From contig OZ005653.1 in assembly GCA_963930645.1 (NCBI GenBank), forward strand, positions 114,448,259-114,512,258: a DNA stretch of 64,000 nucleotides, in the 5' to 3' direction. The notes under the pieces are model-generated. The model saw nothing but the letters and a program-made list of their open reading frames with translations. It did no database searches and had not been told where the DNA came from. Positions 45,401 to 57,400 of this stretch are shown one piece after another. The translations under genes were made by a program, and so were the position numbers. The first letter of the stretch is position 1. Each line of letters begins with the position of its first letter. The stretch is from Salticus scenicus (taxonomy: Eukaryota > Arthropoda > Arachnida > Araneae > Salticidae).

Positions 45401-47619
45401 TCTGTTCTTATCACCGGTCTGTGGGGCATACAATATACACCAGTTTCATTTTTGTTTATTTTACACTCCTCTATTATACCCATTTTCTTTTGTTCCTCAA
45501 GAATTTTTTCATATTCATTTTTAAGCCATTCATTTTTAGACAGTTTTGTTCTCAAACCCCAAAGTCTATTTTTGGCTATTTCTATATTCGATTTTAATTC
45601 ATTTTTATTTTCCTTCCACAAAAATTGAATTTCATATCTTCCCTTAACAAAATTTAAATTTTCATTAAAAGAATTAATAATTTCTATATCTCTCTGTGAC
45701 ATAGAATCATTCTTACTGTCACATATTCCAAGTGATTCTAAATCCCAAAAACGCTGCAAATCAAAACTGTCAAATTTATTTACAGATACAAAATGCGAAT
45801 TAATTACTTCTGTACTATTATTATTCAATTTCCCCACTACAGTATATCCGAAAATAGTATTAGCAACATATAAATTATCACCGATTTCTTCAATGATACC
45901 TCTCTGTATTTTCCAAAAATAATCAGCTCCTAGCAAAATATTAATTTTGGAATCACTTAATGAATTGTCTGCCAATTTCCAGTTTTTATTTTTAATATAA
46001 CTTTCAATTTCTGGTTCGCCCCTTGGGCTTTTCAAGGGAGTCGCGGTTATTAAGTCTGTAGCTAATACTTCAACATGGATGAGCCGACGAGGATTTATTT
46101 TGCTACGCAATTCAATATTAAAAACCTCGAATTCCTCTTCTTTACCTTTATTTATACCAAAGGCAAAAACAGTTAGCTTTTCTGTTCTTACACGGGTTAA
46201 TTTTAATTCGTGGGCCAATTCTTTAGTAATAAAACTTTTTTCACTTCCGGAATCCAATAAGAGTCTGACAGTTTTTGATCTAGAATTAGATTGGGCTATG
46301 ACGCAACATGTTTGCAATAACGCTGCCTGATTACTGTTTTTTAAATGTGAATTCGATACTATAGTGTTCTCTACTACTTCTGGTTTCAAGTTTTTTGAAA
46401 AACAAAATAATTTGTTATGATCTGTTGCTTTACATTTTTCGCAAGGCTGCGATTTCACCCTGCACTGTGATGACAGATGAGATTTTAGAAAACATTTATA
46501 ACACCTGCCATCCTTCTTTAATTTTAACCTTTTCTCAACATCAGTTAAATTAGTACATCCAAGAGAATGATGATCATAATTCTTGCAAAATATGCATATA
46601 TTTTTTACACCTACATTCAATGAATTCATTTTATTTGGAAATTTTCTGTCATTAATTTCGGCTTTATTTTTATTTACAATTACCGAAGCATTTTTATAAT
46701 TAATCATACTAAGTGATTTTTCACGCGATTCAAGTTCTACTTTAAGAAAATTAATTAAGTCTGTCACATCAGACTCATCCTTCCTTTTATCACTTTGCCT
46801 GTAATACTCAACTACTAGATCGTTTGGCAATAATTTTAATAAAATTGGATTCAGTAAATGACCATATTGGCCTTTTGTCACCCCTAAATTAGATAAACTG
46901 CGAATATTTACTTCACAAGCGTCATAAAACTTTCGCAAAGCAGTTATATTTGATGAACTTTTTACGCCTTCTAAGTTTATCAATTTATTCATGTGAGCAT
47001 TAATGATAATATCCTTTTGCCCAAAACGTGTTTTCAATATTTCTATGCAATTATCATAATTTTGTTCCGTAAGTGAAAACCCTTCAATAGCATTGTACGC
47101 TTTGTCAGTTAAAAGCGTTTTCAAGTAAGTGAATTTTTCAATCTTTGTAAGATTTTCATTTAAATGGATTGAATTTTCGAAACAATCGAAAAATTCGTTC
47201 CATTTTTCTATTTGTCCACCAAATTTTGGTAAGGACATTTTCGGCAATCTCACTGCCGAACCAGTTTTTGTTTGGGTTTCACTGACAGAACAGTTTGAAC
47301 TACTTTCATCTTTATTATTACATAATCTTTTTAATCTTAGTTTCATTTTGCATTTGGCAGAAATTATTTGCTCGCCGTATTTATCGCTGGTCGCGATATC
47401 TTTTTCATACTCTTTAATATCTACTATTAAATTTTCAATTTCATTATTTAAATTTTTTAATGCAATTTCTCTTTCACCTATCATTTCCTGGATTTCGATG
47501 ATTTCGTCTGATTTTGTGTTTTCTAGATCATCCAATAATAAATTCTCTAATTTATTTATTAATTTAGTTACATTTGAGCGTTCCGTAGAACGCTTAGCTT
47601 TTAACTTTTCAATATTCAT
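42442..47619 (-). CDS. BEL/Pao gag-pol polyprotein, intact
   Basis: The open frame extends 18 codons further upstream to 47673 (1743 codons). I prefer the second Met (47619, MNIEKLKAKR), since the extra stretch is just hydrophobic. Numbering below is from 47673. Coiled, charged N-terminus to about 130. DUF1759-type gag at about 145-320 (LPKMSLPKFGGQIEKWNEFF). Three zinc knuckles at C360-C373, C391-C404 and C411-C424. Aspartic protease LLLDSGSEKSFIT at about 471. Reverse transcriptase at about 690-1000 with CDIEKAF and YVDD at 890-893. RNase H at about 1068-1195 (FCDTS, E1114, CFCDSQ, NPADVLSRG). Integrase zinc finger HH...H...CMKC at about 1369-1418. Integrase core D1450, D1516, E1567. C-terminal DUF5641-like region at about 1620-1743. 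No stop or frameshift interrupts it. It supports copying of the element through RNA and integration of the cDNA. Confidence 0.96.
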   Translation of the reverse strand: MNIEKLKAKRSTERSNVTKLINKLENLLLDDLENTKSDEIIEIQEMIGEREIALKNLNNEIENLIVDIKEYEKDIATSDKYGEQIISAKCKMKLRLKRLCNNKDESSSNCSVSETQTKTGSAVRLPKMSLPKFGGQIEKWNEFFDCFENSIHLNENLTKIEKFTYLKTLLTDKAYNAIEGFSLTEQNYDNCIEILKTRFGQKDIIINAHMNKLINLEGVKSSSNITALRKFYDACEVNIRSLSNLGVTKGQYGHLLNPILLKLLPNDLVVEYYRQSDKRKDESDVTDLINFLKVELESREKSLSMINYKNASVIVNKNKAEINDRKFPNKMNSLNVGVKNICIFCKNYDHHSLGCTNLTDVEKRLKLKKDGRCYKCFLKSHLSSQCRVKSQPCEKCKATDHNKLFCFSKNLKPEVVENTIVSNSHLKNSNQAALLQTCCVIAQSNSRSKTVRLLLDSGSEKSFITKELAHELKLTRVRTEKLTVFAFGINKGKEEEFEVFNIELRSKINPRRLIHVEVLATDLITATPLKSPRGEPEIESYIKNKNWKLADNSLSDSKINILLGADYFWKIQRGIIEEIGDNLYVANTIFGYTVVGKLNNNSTEVINSHFVSVNKFDSFDLQRFWDLESLGICDSKNDSMSQRDIEIINSFNENLNFVKGRYEIQFLWKENKNELKSNIEIAKNRLWGLRTKLSKNEWLKNEYEKILEEQKKMGIIEECKINKNETGVYCMPHRPVIRTDKSTTKVRIVFDASSKEKEAKSLNECLFAGPNLNPNILDIILKFRLHKIAFVCDIEKAFLQIQVAENDRNFLRFLWFEDINSKNPLLKVFRMTRVTFGVTTSPFLLSATIKHHIKGYKNLFEKVVNMLDTSLYVDDLFHGANSVNEAFILSSGAVKILKDANMTLRKFKSNSYELSKLWEKHGINVDEEINEGNISKVLGIMWSTNNDTLRIDFQSLLEGFDNEIITKRIVLQTVAKVYDPVGFISPFIIRVKFLMQELWEQGVDWDSALPDALTQKFKKWHREIQDLENFEVPRKYFTNFEKLTPETIQICVFCDTSLKGYGTVAYFRDPCSRETSFIMSKTRVAPLKKLTLPRLELMGALTAARLAHYLGQLFSVPVKNILCFCDSQITLYWVKGSASNWKPFVENRVREIQRLVAPSQWRFCPGVKNPADVLSRGCTATELLKNEEWLKGPIWLKEEHLPTPLPENEVKIPEEEILREQRKTTVCSLTHGNNEFELLYKFSSWSKLRRVTAWCLRFIKNTKCRSARNTGFLTIQELDEATKIIVKLVQRHEFGAEIKTLKSGKNLNASNKLLSLNPFLDKNEILRVGGRLRHANLPESQKHQMILPKTHHITDLIIKYFHEKHLHSGTQLTISVLRQQYWIINARDAVKRNLRNCMKCFRTTSNLASQLMGDLPAARVVPSRVFSKVGVDLAGPFLIKPRKGRGVRSYKSYICLYICFSTKAIHLEILSDLTSETFLASLKRFVARRGKPEELFSDRGTNFVGADNEMKKMMSLISSDEKIHRYLSEETIKWNFNPPSAPHFGGLWEAGIKQMKGHLKRTIGEQILTYEQFLTLITQIESGLNSRPLVALSNDPSDLNALTPGHFIIGTALTSIPEPDYSSVNLTPLERWKLLQKIFQSFWNRWSSDYLSDLQRRSKWLINKPNFKKDDLVLIKDDNQPPLKWKLGRIIKLFPGADGKIRVVLLKTIYGELKRPIAKLSPLPF

Positions 47620-47888
47620 AGCGAGCAAATAATCAAACAAAATAATTAAAATAATTAAAATTTCTAATTTCATTTAATCAATGTTATAAATAGTAGTTAA
47701 ATTTTGCTTACCTGGTTCCATATCCAGGCAGCTATCCAATAACGAATCCGGAATTCCAGTCATTATTATTTTTCAGTTTCGTTTTCACAATAAATTATCC
47801 AAGCTTTCAAATCCAAATCCAGATAAATTAATATCTAAGGGTAATTTCACTTTTAAGGGATTTCATTTATCCCGAGTTTCGTTCACCT

Positions 47889-48328
47889 TGAAAAAATATT
47901 ATTATATATACTGCGCCATGAAAATTCGTACCATGAAAATTTGCAGAATCATGTAATCACAAACTCTATAGTTCTAGTGTTCATTTCAGTCATAAAGTCA
48001 GTTGGGAGAGCATAAATTCTTTATTAGAAATTAAACACACATTAAAAAACGATTTGCAGTATACTTTGAAGAATTCACAATTATAACTTAATTCAGTAAT
48101 ATTTCAGGATAACATTGTTTCTCCATAAAGGAGCCAAGATCATAATATTTAAATCATAACTTTCATGTTCAAGAGAAAAAATTATACTTCCTGTTTAAGA
48201 CAGGCCGAGAAACTAAACTAGAAAAAAAGTAACATTCTCAAAGAGAGAAAAAACACCTCTCATTTGGCAAAGAGCCAACTACTAGTCGGGGGGGCTGGCG
48301 AAACGAAACCAAAAGCTACGTTCAAACA
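47889..48328 (-). repeat. 5' LTR of the BEL/Pao element
   Basis: Nearly identical to the 3' LTR. On the minus strand AGGTGAACGAAACTCGGG follows directly and would be the primer-binding region, but it does not start with the usual TGG and I cannot name a tRNA. Confidence 0.93.
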
Positions 48329-48403
48329 CTGTAGACAGCAAAGTGGAATCTGGATTTTGTCCTGCTTTCAGTCTTGCTTTTGCCTCCAAGGCAGTTGCAC
48401 GTG

Positions 48404-48453
48404 TTTGCACCTGATGAAGAAAGGCTACGTCCTTTCGAAACCGGTTGTGCTGA
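48404..48453 (+). ncRNA. Hammerhead-ribozyme-like motif (right arm)
   Basis: Inverted copy of the left-arm motif: GCAC, CTGATGA (48411), GAAAGG/CCTTTC stem, GAAA (48437), CCGG, TT, GTGC. All core positions agree with the left arm, including the extra A after CTGATGA. Two oppositely oriented copies would be transcribed from opposite strands. Confidence 0.45.
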
Positions 48454-48530
48454 TTTAAAATGTATGGTGTGTGAAGAAGTTTGAATTTCTTGCTATTGTC
48501 TGTACACCAGTTTTTTTAATTTATTTTTGT

Positions 48531-49653
48531 GCTCATATTAATGTTCAGTTCTGCAGTTCAGTGAAGAGCATCAAATACATTTGCAAGTATGTGAATAAAG
48601 GCAGTGATATGGCTGTATTTCGAGTTGAAAATACCAATGTGAATGCTCCTCCGGTGAATAACAACGATGAAATAACTCTTTACCAAATTGGCCGGTACGT
48701 CAGCTCCAGTGAAGCTGTTTGGCGTATCTTTGGTTTCCCACTTCATGAACGGGATCCAGCAGTTCTTCATTTAGCCGTCCATCTTGAAAATGGCCAGCGC
48801 GTATATTTCACGAGCGAGACAGCGATTGATCGTGCTATAAATCCACCAAAAACTACACTCACCGAATTTTTTGAATTGTGTAATCGTGCGGATGCTTTTG
48901 GTGCTTTTCCACGGACATTACTCTATTCAGAAGTACCACGCTATTTTACATGGACTCCAACAAAAAAATGGATGCCCCGCAAGCAAGGCACGCCGATTGA
49001 TGCATGTCCGGTTTATTTAAATCAAACACCTTGGGAAGAGTATTTACAGTCAATCCAGGGCAGACTGAGTGCTTTTATCTTCGACTGTTATTGGTTAATT
49101 TCATCGGCCCTTTGTCATTTCAAGATTTACGTAAAGTGAATGGACAACAGTATCCAACGTATAAAGATGCATGCCTTGCACTCGGCTTGCTGGAAGACGA
49201 CAACCAGTGGGAGTGTATGCTTGCTGAAGTAGGACTGAACTGTACAGCAAAACAAATTCGTCTACTATTCGCTATAGTGTTGACTACATGTTTCCCGGCC
49301 CGAGCAGAGACATTACGGGATAATCACAAAGATTCAATGACTGATGATATATTGCATTAACATCGTTCACGGTGCAACGATCTGACGATAGTATTCAGTG
49401 ACGCTATGTACAATGAAGCATTGATTGCTATTGAAGATCTTTACATTATCATTGCCAACTTACCACTCAGTCATTTCGGTATGCATTCAACAAATCGAAA
49501 TGCATCTGATTTAATAAGCACTGAATTGAATCGTGAACTACAATACAATACTGTAGAAATGACAGCGATTGTTGCTCGCAATGTCCCACTAATGAATGAA
49601 GAACAAAGAACCATTTACGACCGCATCATGCTCGCAGTTTTGGCAGGACAAGG
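48531..49653 (+). pseudogene. Helitron protein fragment 2 (Rep-helicase linker to helicase start)
   Basis: Begins HINVQFCSSVKSIKYICKYV, then NKGSDMAVF, IGRYVSSSEAVWRIFGF and FFELC. A frameshift near 49005-49020 moves to SNTLGRVFTVNPGQTECFYL, then RLLLVN and ARAETLRDN. An in-frame TAA at 49358 interrupts the frame, which resumes with MYNEALIAIEDLYIIIANL and NEEQRTIYDRIMLAVLAGQG. In intact Helitrons the last block is followed at once by the Walker A motif. Here the LTR element sits there and the protein continues at 58405. Order and spacing match a Helitron Rep-helicase, but one stop and one frameshift break it. Confidence 0.9.
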
Positions 49654-49658
49654 TGGAT

Positions 49659-50544
49659 TATCAAGAAGATTCCGAAGAAGACTTGAGCTATAGTATAAGA
49701 ATCGCAATAAAACTCCAGGAACAGTGAACTTTAGGCCGTGAGGAAATAAGAATCAATAATTTTGCAGCAATCATCTTTATTTAATCAGCATGAAAATCAA
49801 GAAAGTCTATAATAAAAAGTACTATTTCCAAATATCTATTATAAAGTTTAACAGACATACAGAGGGTTAGATGAGAGAGAGAGAGGGCTTCGCGATTACG
49901 TGTTGTTACGTCAAGATTTAAGAGCGAATTCTTGAAGTTGATTCTATTGCAACTCAGATCAGACTCTTGAATTACGCCAAGAGTTTTGAAAAAGTGCCAA
50001 ATTTATAGCCAAAGATATTCCTTTGTTTGTAGAATAATTTAATGTAAATATTTTGAACTTAGCACGACCGTTAAAAAACTAACGCCAATCCTCAATGCCA
50101 AACTTTATCGCCAGAAGGCCGTTATTTAAGGGAGACACTCAGACTAGGATTTATTGCACATCCCGTGAAAAAAAAAAATATAAATTACTCTTTAATGATA
50201 TTAGAACGGAAATGTATTGCTTAATTTAGCTTCGAATAAATAAACATACGCAATTTAAAAGAATGAAAATGTAATTATGTATCCAACGGCTTATGACTGG
50301 AAATAATATTATTTTTATATTTTATTTATTAAATGATTTAGAAGAGCTTATAAATGTCATTTAAAAGGAAAGTATTATTAGAATTAAGATATTTATTATA
50401 GACAAAAGCGAATAAATAAAAGTAATTTAGAATTTCGTTATCTATTTTTATTAGCTATTTAATTTATTGAAAATATAATAATTATTTATTGCCTTTATTT
50501 AAAGCTGTAATTAAAATTAATATATGTGAAGGAACGACTTCACA
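49659..50544 (-). repeat. 3' LTR of the non-autonomous element
   Basis: Identical by eye to 57515-58399 apart from an A-run near 50168 (about 58025 in the partner). The end carries an imperfect palindrome ATGTGAAG/CTTCACAT. On the minus strand AATAAA at about 49777-49782 is a possible poly(A) signal. Confidence 0.9.
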
Positions 50545-50545
50545 T

Positions 50546-50556
50546 GTTTCTCCCCA
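50546..50556 (-). promoter_or_regulatory. Polypurine tract candidate
   Basis: Minus strand GGGGAGAAAC next to the 3' LTR start. Confidence 0.6.
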
Positions 50557-51366
50557 TCGACGAGGGAAAAAAAAAATCGTCAAAATGGACGAAAAGTATA
50601 AAAATAAAACGCTCTCTCTCACCTTCACAACAGCATAATACAATTCCAAAAAAAATCTGCATCCAATTGTGAGAAATGTAAAGTAACTTTTTGCTAAACG
50701 ATAAAAAAAAATTGTGGCATATAACAATAAATTTGAAAAAAATTCACCTATATGGAACAACATACAAGACACAACTAAACATTGTTATGATAAAGTTGAA
50801 GCATCTGAAACAAATTACATAATCAATAAAGTATCTAACTATGACATATAAACTGTGTAAAATATTAAAAATAATTATTCACTACAGTGTATTTATGATT
50901 GATACAAAGGAAAAGGAAACCAGTAACAAGAAATATGAAAAACAAATAATTTTTGTATTTTGTTAATTTTCAAAAAAAATTAATATTGCATTAATATGAA
51001 TAAAAAAAATCAAATATTTTCGATTAAAAAGACCATTATCGTACACGTGAAAAATTAAATTCTAACAAAGTGAGCCAGAGAGTGTATAATAGAACAATAG
51101 CTATGACAGATATGATGGTTTTGTGATGCCTAACTGAACATAGCGTACTGAACAATATGTGTGAAGCAGAAGAGGCTTCATGTTGTGCAAAAATGACAAC
51201 CAGCATTCTGCAAAGTGACATAATGAAATGTCCCTTGTATGTGTAAAAATGTGTAAAAAAAAAATCTAGCCCTATGTCAGAATAAAAGCGCACATGTAAG
51301 AGTTCAAGAAAAATTATGTATTTTATTTTATTTTAACTCTTATTTATTTTTATGCCTTCTAATTTT

Positions 51367-51430
<64 letters not shown>

Positions 51431-54400
51431 TAATGAACCAACTTTATTTCAATAGCTTGTGTTGGTAAAAAAAAATATTAAAATTTACTTGTATGAAATA
51501 ATTTCCTTTTCCTGAACAAAATTTTTAATAAATGAATTAGCATTTGAATTTCTCACAAAAATATGATCTAAATAATAATATAATTTTTAATGCATAAACT
51601 CTGAGTAGACCTGAAATAGGTGATAAGAATATAACTTATAAAAATTGTCAAAAAACAGCAAAAAAAATCTAAATATACTATTGTTTTATAATTAGAATTG
51701 AACTATTATTTTATCGAGCCCAATTAATATTCAATATCTTTCTTAAAAAGGATACTGTATGTTATACAGATAATTCCATAATACTGCTCAGTAAGAAATA
51801 GTCTTTAAAAAAAAAAAAGAAGAGTGAACCAGCCACATACTTCTGCACAGACTACTTCTTACAACGCACAGATGATTTCACGGCCATATAAAATACATCT
51901 GTGGTGCAAACCTTCCAAAAATGAATTATTTTAATTAAGAAATTTTAAATAATTAAATATTTAATTTAAACTGACAGAAAATTTTCTGCAAGAATTTTAC
52001 TCTTTAACCAAGAAAAAAAAACCTTTTTTTTTTTTTTTTTTTTTTTTTTATAAAAATAAAAATTTTAAAACGTACAGACTATGTACGGAAATTTCACTTT
52101 TGTATGTATTTGAAAAATAAAACAGGCTCTAAAAACATAACAGAATTTACTGCAAGCTAACAAAAAATTATTTACTTTTATGTATGTGTGTATTATTATT
52201 GTAACTAGTTTTTTTGTACAAAAAAAATTCCTGTGAAAATTTAATAAAAGAAAATGTAATTATCTCCACATGTGAACCAATGAAATAGCAACTAAATAGG
52301 TCAGATAAAATTTTGTGAGTGTGTGTGTGTGTCAAACATTGGGTTGTGAGGCCAAGTTTGAGAATAACGTAGAAAAGCATGGAAAACCATACATGTGAAA
52401 GACAATGGAATACTATTGGATAAATTTGCATTATGACTGACAAACTGAGAAACCAGCCAATAATACAATAAATTTCTGACCCAAAAGAAAACATATACAG
52501 GAACACATGTAGAAACATAGGGAGAAAAAAAAATATATATATTCTTTTTGGTGTGTGTGTGTGTGAGAATTATTAATTATAAAGTGTTTGCAAACGTTAA
52601 AATAACTGATCATGTTATTCAAATGAGATAAAAAAAATAGTGTGAATTTGTTAAAAATGCATCTTGTGAAAGAGGTGATGTGTTCACGCATAGTATCAAA
52701 CGAAACTTTGACAACCAATGAAAATATAATTAGGAAAAATATACAATCCAAATATTTCCAAAAGTCACATACATCCTCATGTTATTTATTTAAAATTTAT
52801 TAAGTAATTTTATATCAATATCTTTTTTATTTATTATTATTTTCATTATTTTAATTATTTATTTTTGTCACCCGAAGTATTTATAGAACATGTGTTAATG
52901 AATTATAAGTGTATATGAAAGCCAATAAAACATAACCTTCAAAAATTGTTGTGAAAGTGTGCAATCCCCTACACAATTACAAGTGTTGAAACCAATATAA
53001 TGGTCAAAATCCGTAGATTATAGAAGTCATTAATATATTGACAACCAGAGCAACACAATCGTGCTTAGAGGGTAAATGTGTATATGTGAAAATTAAAAAT
53101 ATAACTAAATGGGTGATATGTCAAAATATTTAAGCAATATTGTAAAAAATGAATATCAAGTGAAATAATTTATATTATTAAAAATTTGTATATGTCTGTA
53201 AGTGTTCCAACAAATATTAAAATTTAAAATTTAAAAAAAAAAAAAATGCCACAAAATAAATTTCCATAGCCGCAGATGAAAGCGCAAAAATTGCAAATTT
53301 AACGTGCACAGAAAATTATAAACACAAAGTAAAAGTAAAAAGTCATGACTAAAATAACAGTATTATCTACTGAACTGAGCATATATGAACTGAGATGAGC
53401 TGCGATGAGGCCTCAAAGATTAAAAATGCGCATAAAATAGATATATAAGAAATAGCTTCAAAGGCTATAAATTGCTCAGTAAAATAATAATAAAAAGACT
53501 CGAGTACAAGAAGTGTAATCTCACTTCAAAAAGGGGAATAAAAAGAATTTCACCAAATCAGCTGATAAAAAGAACAGTAAAATAAATCTGTTCACACATG
53601 TGCAAAAGATGTTTTTATCTTTTTTTTTTTTTTTTTTTATCTCTTCTCTTTTAAAAAAAGTACTGCAATTATTCAGCAGTGGGCCCAATTTGATGTTAAA
53701 GTAAGCTTACTATATATCTTGTTGTCATAATTATTTGCTATCAATAGTAATAAAATATTCCTATATATATATGATAGACATACTGACATAAACACCAATA
53801 AACAAACATGAAACAGTGAATAAATGCGATAAAAATATGGCATGATATGTACAGTAAAAAAACAACAAAAAAAAAAAAACTTCTCTGCAATCAACGTATT
53901 TGAACTGAATGAAAAAAAAAAAAAATATCACTATTATTATTTGAACGTAAACAAACTCAGGCGAAAACGGCGAGATGTTATCTCTGTTTGAGAAAAAAAA
54001 ATTAAACAGTCTTCCCTTTTTCTTTTTAATCATATTTCGATTACTCCTAAACTTTTCTTTTTTACGCAAATGAACGAAATAAAACTATTATGCACATAAA
54101 ATAAATTTCGTATGAAAGGTAATCAAGGGTTAAAATTTTAGAAAATGATGATAGGTTTCATCTAACAAAATTGAATGAATGTGGGAAAAAAAAATGTGTG
54201 AAATGAAAAATTACATTAGATGTTAAATTTCACGACCAGCATAAGAGTACATGGATTTAAGCGATAACATCTAACTGACAAAAATATATAATGTGTTATA
54301 AAATTTCTCAACGTTTATGAAATTAGAAAAAAAATAATAATTAAAACATTTGTGTCAAAATGTAACATTTTAGTTAAAATGGGCAAAGAAAATACTGTGT

Positions 54401-57400
54401 TATGTTATTGTAAAAAAATGAAACTTGAAAAATATACGACAACCAAAAATAATATTAGAATAAAATTATGTTTATGTGTTTAGGTATCTAAGATATACAA
54501 CCAACTCCCCTTTCTGTATAAGTGATTGTACATGATTATTTAAGAATGCCTGGTAAGTATAATAAATAAAACATTGAACCTTATGTTCAAGACTAACAAA
54601 TTTGTTAGGTTTACATGAAAGTCAATGTACATAATATCCGAAAAAAATGAGAAAAGAAATATGTAAATTTGGAAAATTGTGTGTTAAATTTATTTAGGAC
54701 ACTTGCATGCAACAAGATACGGCCAGTATAGATTCATAAAATATATTATGTACTGGATTTACATATTGTCCTTAATACATACAGTGTTAAAAAAGAAAAT
54801 TGTTGGAGATATAATCCATTAATTAATATTTTATTCAATATTTTATTTTATTTATTTATTCGGTCACTGTGGACCCTATGCTATGTCCTATGTAGTATGT
54901 ACCTATGCGTTGTGGGAAAGATCTTTTTATAGAAACAATATTAGTAAACAATAAGAAAAATGTACCCTAAATAAAAACAATTCCATTCGATTTCTGTAAA
55001 AAAAATGTTAAATTTTATGTAAAATTTAAATAGTAAAAAAATGTAAGTTAATTATATTCATACTCAAATTAAATAAAGTTTAATGTAAAATCATACAAAC
55101 AATGACAATCAATGCAGGTCCCCTCATCAAGAAAAATTTGGCCAGTAATTCAAGATAAGGAAAAGAGCATTGAATGCCAACAGCACAAGCGCAATTAGGA
55201 GCTCTACTAATGCACATTGTGGCACAGAATTACATAAACTTGAATCCTAACATATTAATTGTGCCTCCTTCAATTCAAGGACTTAAATTAGATGTATAAA
55301 TCTAAATTATTTTATTCGTTTATCTATTTTTAAATGAAAGGATAAATAATGGTATTTAGAGAAAAGTGTAGTGTTGACATTTAGCTTTTGAGACACAGTG
55401 ATGCATAATTAAAAAGCAATAACAAAAGTATATAAGTTTATGAACAAAAGTATGGGAATACCTGAAATTATCACTCCAATTATTTTATTTATTAATTTGT
55501 TATGCAATGGCAGTTCCAAGCAGGTTAAAATAATTGAACAAAAAAAAATATATGTGTGTAAAAAGATGAGAAATAAGTGTCTAGATATCGACTGATATCA
55601 AAAACGAATTTTCGCCGACACGTCTCTAAAAAGGTATATATAAAAAAAAATATGTGTATTTCCAACCAACCTAGAAAATGCCAACATGCGAAATAACTCA
55701 AAATTTAATTCTTAAATTAAAAATTAATCAAATTCAATTAACAAACACAGTGATAATTGTTTTGCAATAAAAATATATATAAAACATACAATTAATAATC
55801 AATAACGAATTTTATTAAGCATTTGATTAAAAGACAAGAAATTTACTTCATGGAAAATTTAACACCTTAAACACAATAAATATTGCGATGTTAATGAATT
55901 AAAAAAAAATAAAGATTCGCTAAAATTTTGTAAACATTACATCATTTTATGTAATTACTTAATTCCCTTTTTTTATTTTATTTTTACACTTGTATATTCA
56001 CTGTGATAAACAAACAAATTCAACATTAAATTTAAGTTGTGAAAATAATATGTGCTTCATGTCATAAATCTCGAAATAATTTTGCACTAAATGTGAATAT
56101 CCTAGTTTTCTTCTAGAATATTAATTGATCCATTTCATAATTATTATTACCAAAATTATCAATGAAAAATTATTTTTACACATTATATACAAAATTAATT
56201 TATTCCAAACCCATTTAATAAAAATTACCAGTAAAACAGCATTTCAATTCAGTAAAAAATATATGAAACCTTTTTTTTTTTTTTTTTTTTTACCCTTGAT
56301 TGAAAAAACAAGAAATTTATTCAATGGAAAAAAAACAATTTTTTTTTAATTTATCATCAATTACCATATATAGATTTATAAAATAGCTTCCATATAAATG
56401 AAAAATATATTATTTAGACAAAGAATGCATAATGTAACCATGAATATACTATAGAAAGTCATAAAATTATTGTTCTACACGAAAAAGGTAGTAATAATAT
56501 ATTTATTATTATTTTTTTTTAAATAAAAATTTCAATCTTCATCAATAAAATATAAAAACATTCTACTTACGTTATTCTGCTAAACTGGCAAACGAAAAAC
56601 TATTTAAAAAAATATATATATACCCTACATGCATTTTATCCTTTTCACACGTGACGTTCTGTTTGAAGTCTCATATAGTCTAGAATACATTATGTATTTT
56701 CCAGTATTCCGATTTAGCAATACTTGTAAAACTTTCCCTGTGTAGACAGCTGGAATAAAATCCGAACACTAAAAAAAACAAACACATGGCCTTTCTAGAT
56801 GACCAACGTTCTATCCGTGAGTTCCCTCAGATAAAGTGAAAATCCTGTCTATATTTACTCAAATGTAATACCCTATTTCACAACGCGCAGTTTTTTTCTT
56901 TCTACTAAAGTTCGAATGTTTATCAGTTCCGTAAACATAAATCCGTTAATAACTTGAAAAATGTCTAAAAGACGAACAATAAAAAAAATTGAAGTCATTC
57001 CGTCACTCCACATGAACACGAGTTTGCAACATTCAGAGTGTGAGCCTCCATAACACACAGTATGAGAGGACGAAGGAGAAACACCGGCCCGGCTTATAGA
57101 AAACGAGGTCCAGCGACTTTGACTTGGGATAAAATGCCGAGCGCCGGTAGTCAATGAAAAATTGCAGCGAAGAAACTTCCAATAGTTCGGGGAAACCATT
57201 GCGTCAAAATAAAACACGATGGGAAGATCATTCATTGAATACTTGCATATCCCGCTGTCGTTGAGGAAATATTTCACACATCAAATAGTACATACATAAG
57301 ATAGAACTTTAAGCAGACTGTTAAATATCCACTATAAGGTGAACTACACATCTGTCTCCAAGGAGCCGATTTATTTTTTTGAAGAAAGTCAGTCCGTATA

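Larger units (their letters stand above)
41754..48328 (-). mobile_element. BEL/Pao LTR retrotransposon, complete, 6575 bp
   Basis: Two 440-bp LTRs (41754-42193 and 47889-48328) differ at only about three positions by eye. They have TG...CA ends and a 5-bp duplication CTGTA. On the minus strand the 3' LTR is preceded by a purine-rich GGGGGCGGAGCA. A single long ORF encodes gag and pol. Every visible structural part is intact, so insertion is recent relative to its surroundings. Confidence 0.97.
41324..48530. mobile_element. Inverted-repeat, hammerhead-bearing element inside the Helitron
   Basis: Removing the BEL insertion leaves about 627 bp (41324-41753 plus 48334-48530). Its two ends are inverted copies of an about 150-bp unit (AGCAAGAAATTCAAA, CACAACCGGTTTCGAAAGGA, GCAAGACTGAAAGCAGGA). 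It is flanked by GCTTATATTAAT (41312-41323) and GCTCATATTAAT (48531-48542), a 12-bp duplication of Helitron coding sequence with one mismatch. A duplication of this length and inverted terminal arms are compatible with a Penelope-like element remnant. No GIY-YIG or RT gene is present. Confidence 0.6.

Noticed and set aside
43010..47632. Plus-strand ORFs antisense to the BEL polyprotein (up to 167 codons)
   Set aside because: Mirror frames of the long minus-strand coding sequence.
52168..54069. Cys/Phe-rich hydrophobic ORFs (for example 52168-52518, 52431-52751, 53761-54069) as membrane proteins
   Set aside because: They arise from T-rich composition and GT/poly-A tracts inside the gene-free LTR element, overlap in frame, and show no domain.
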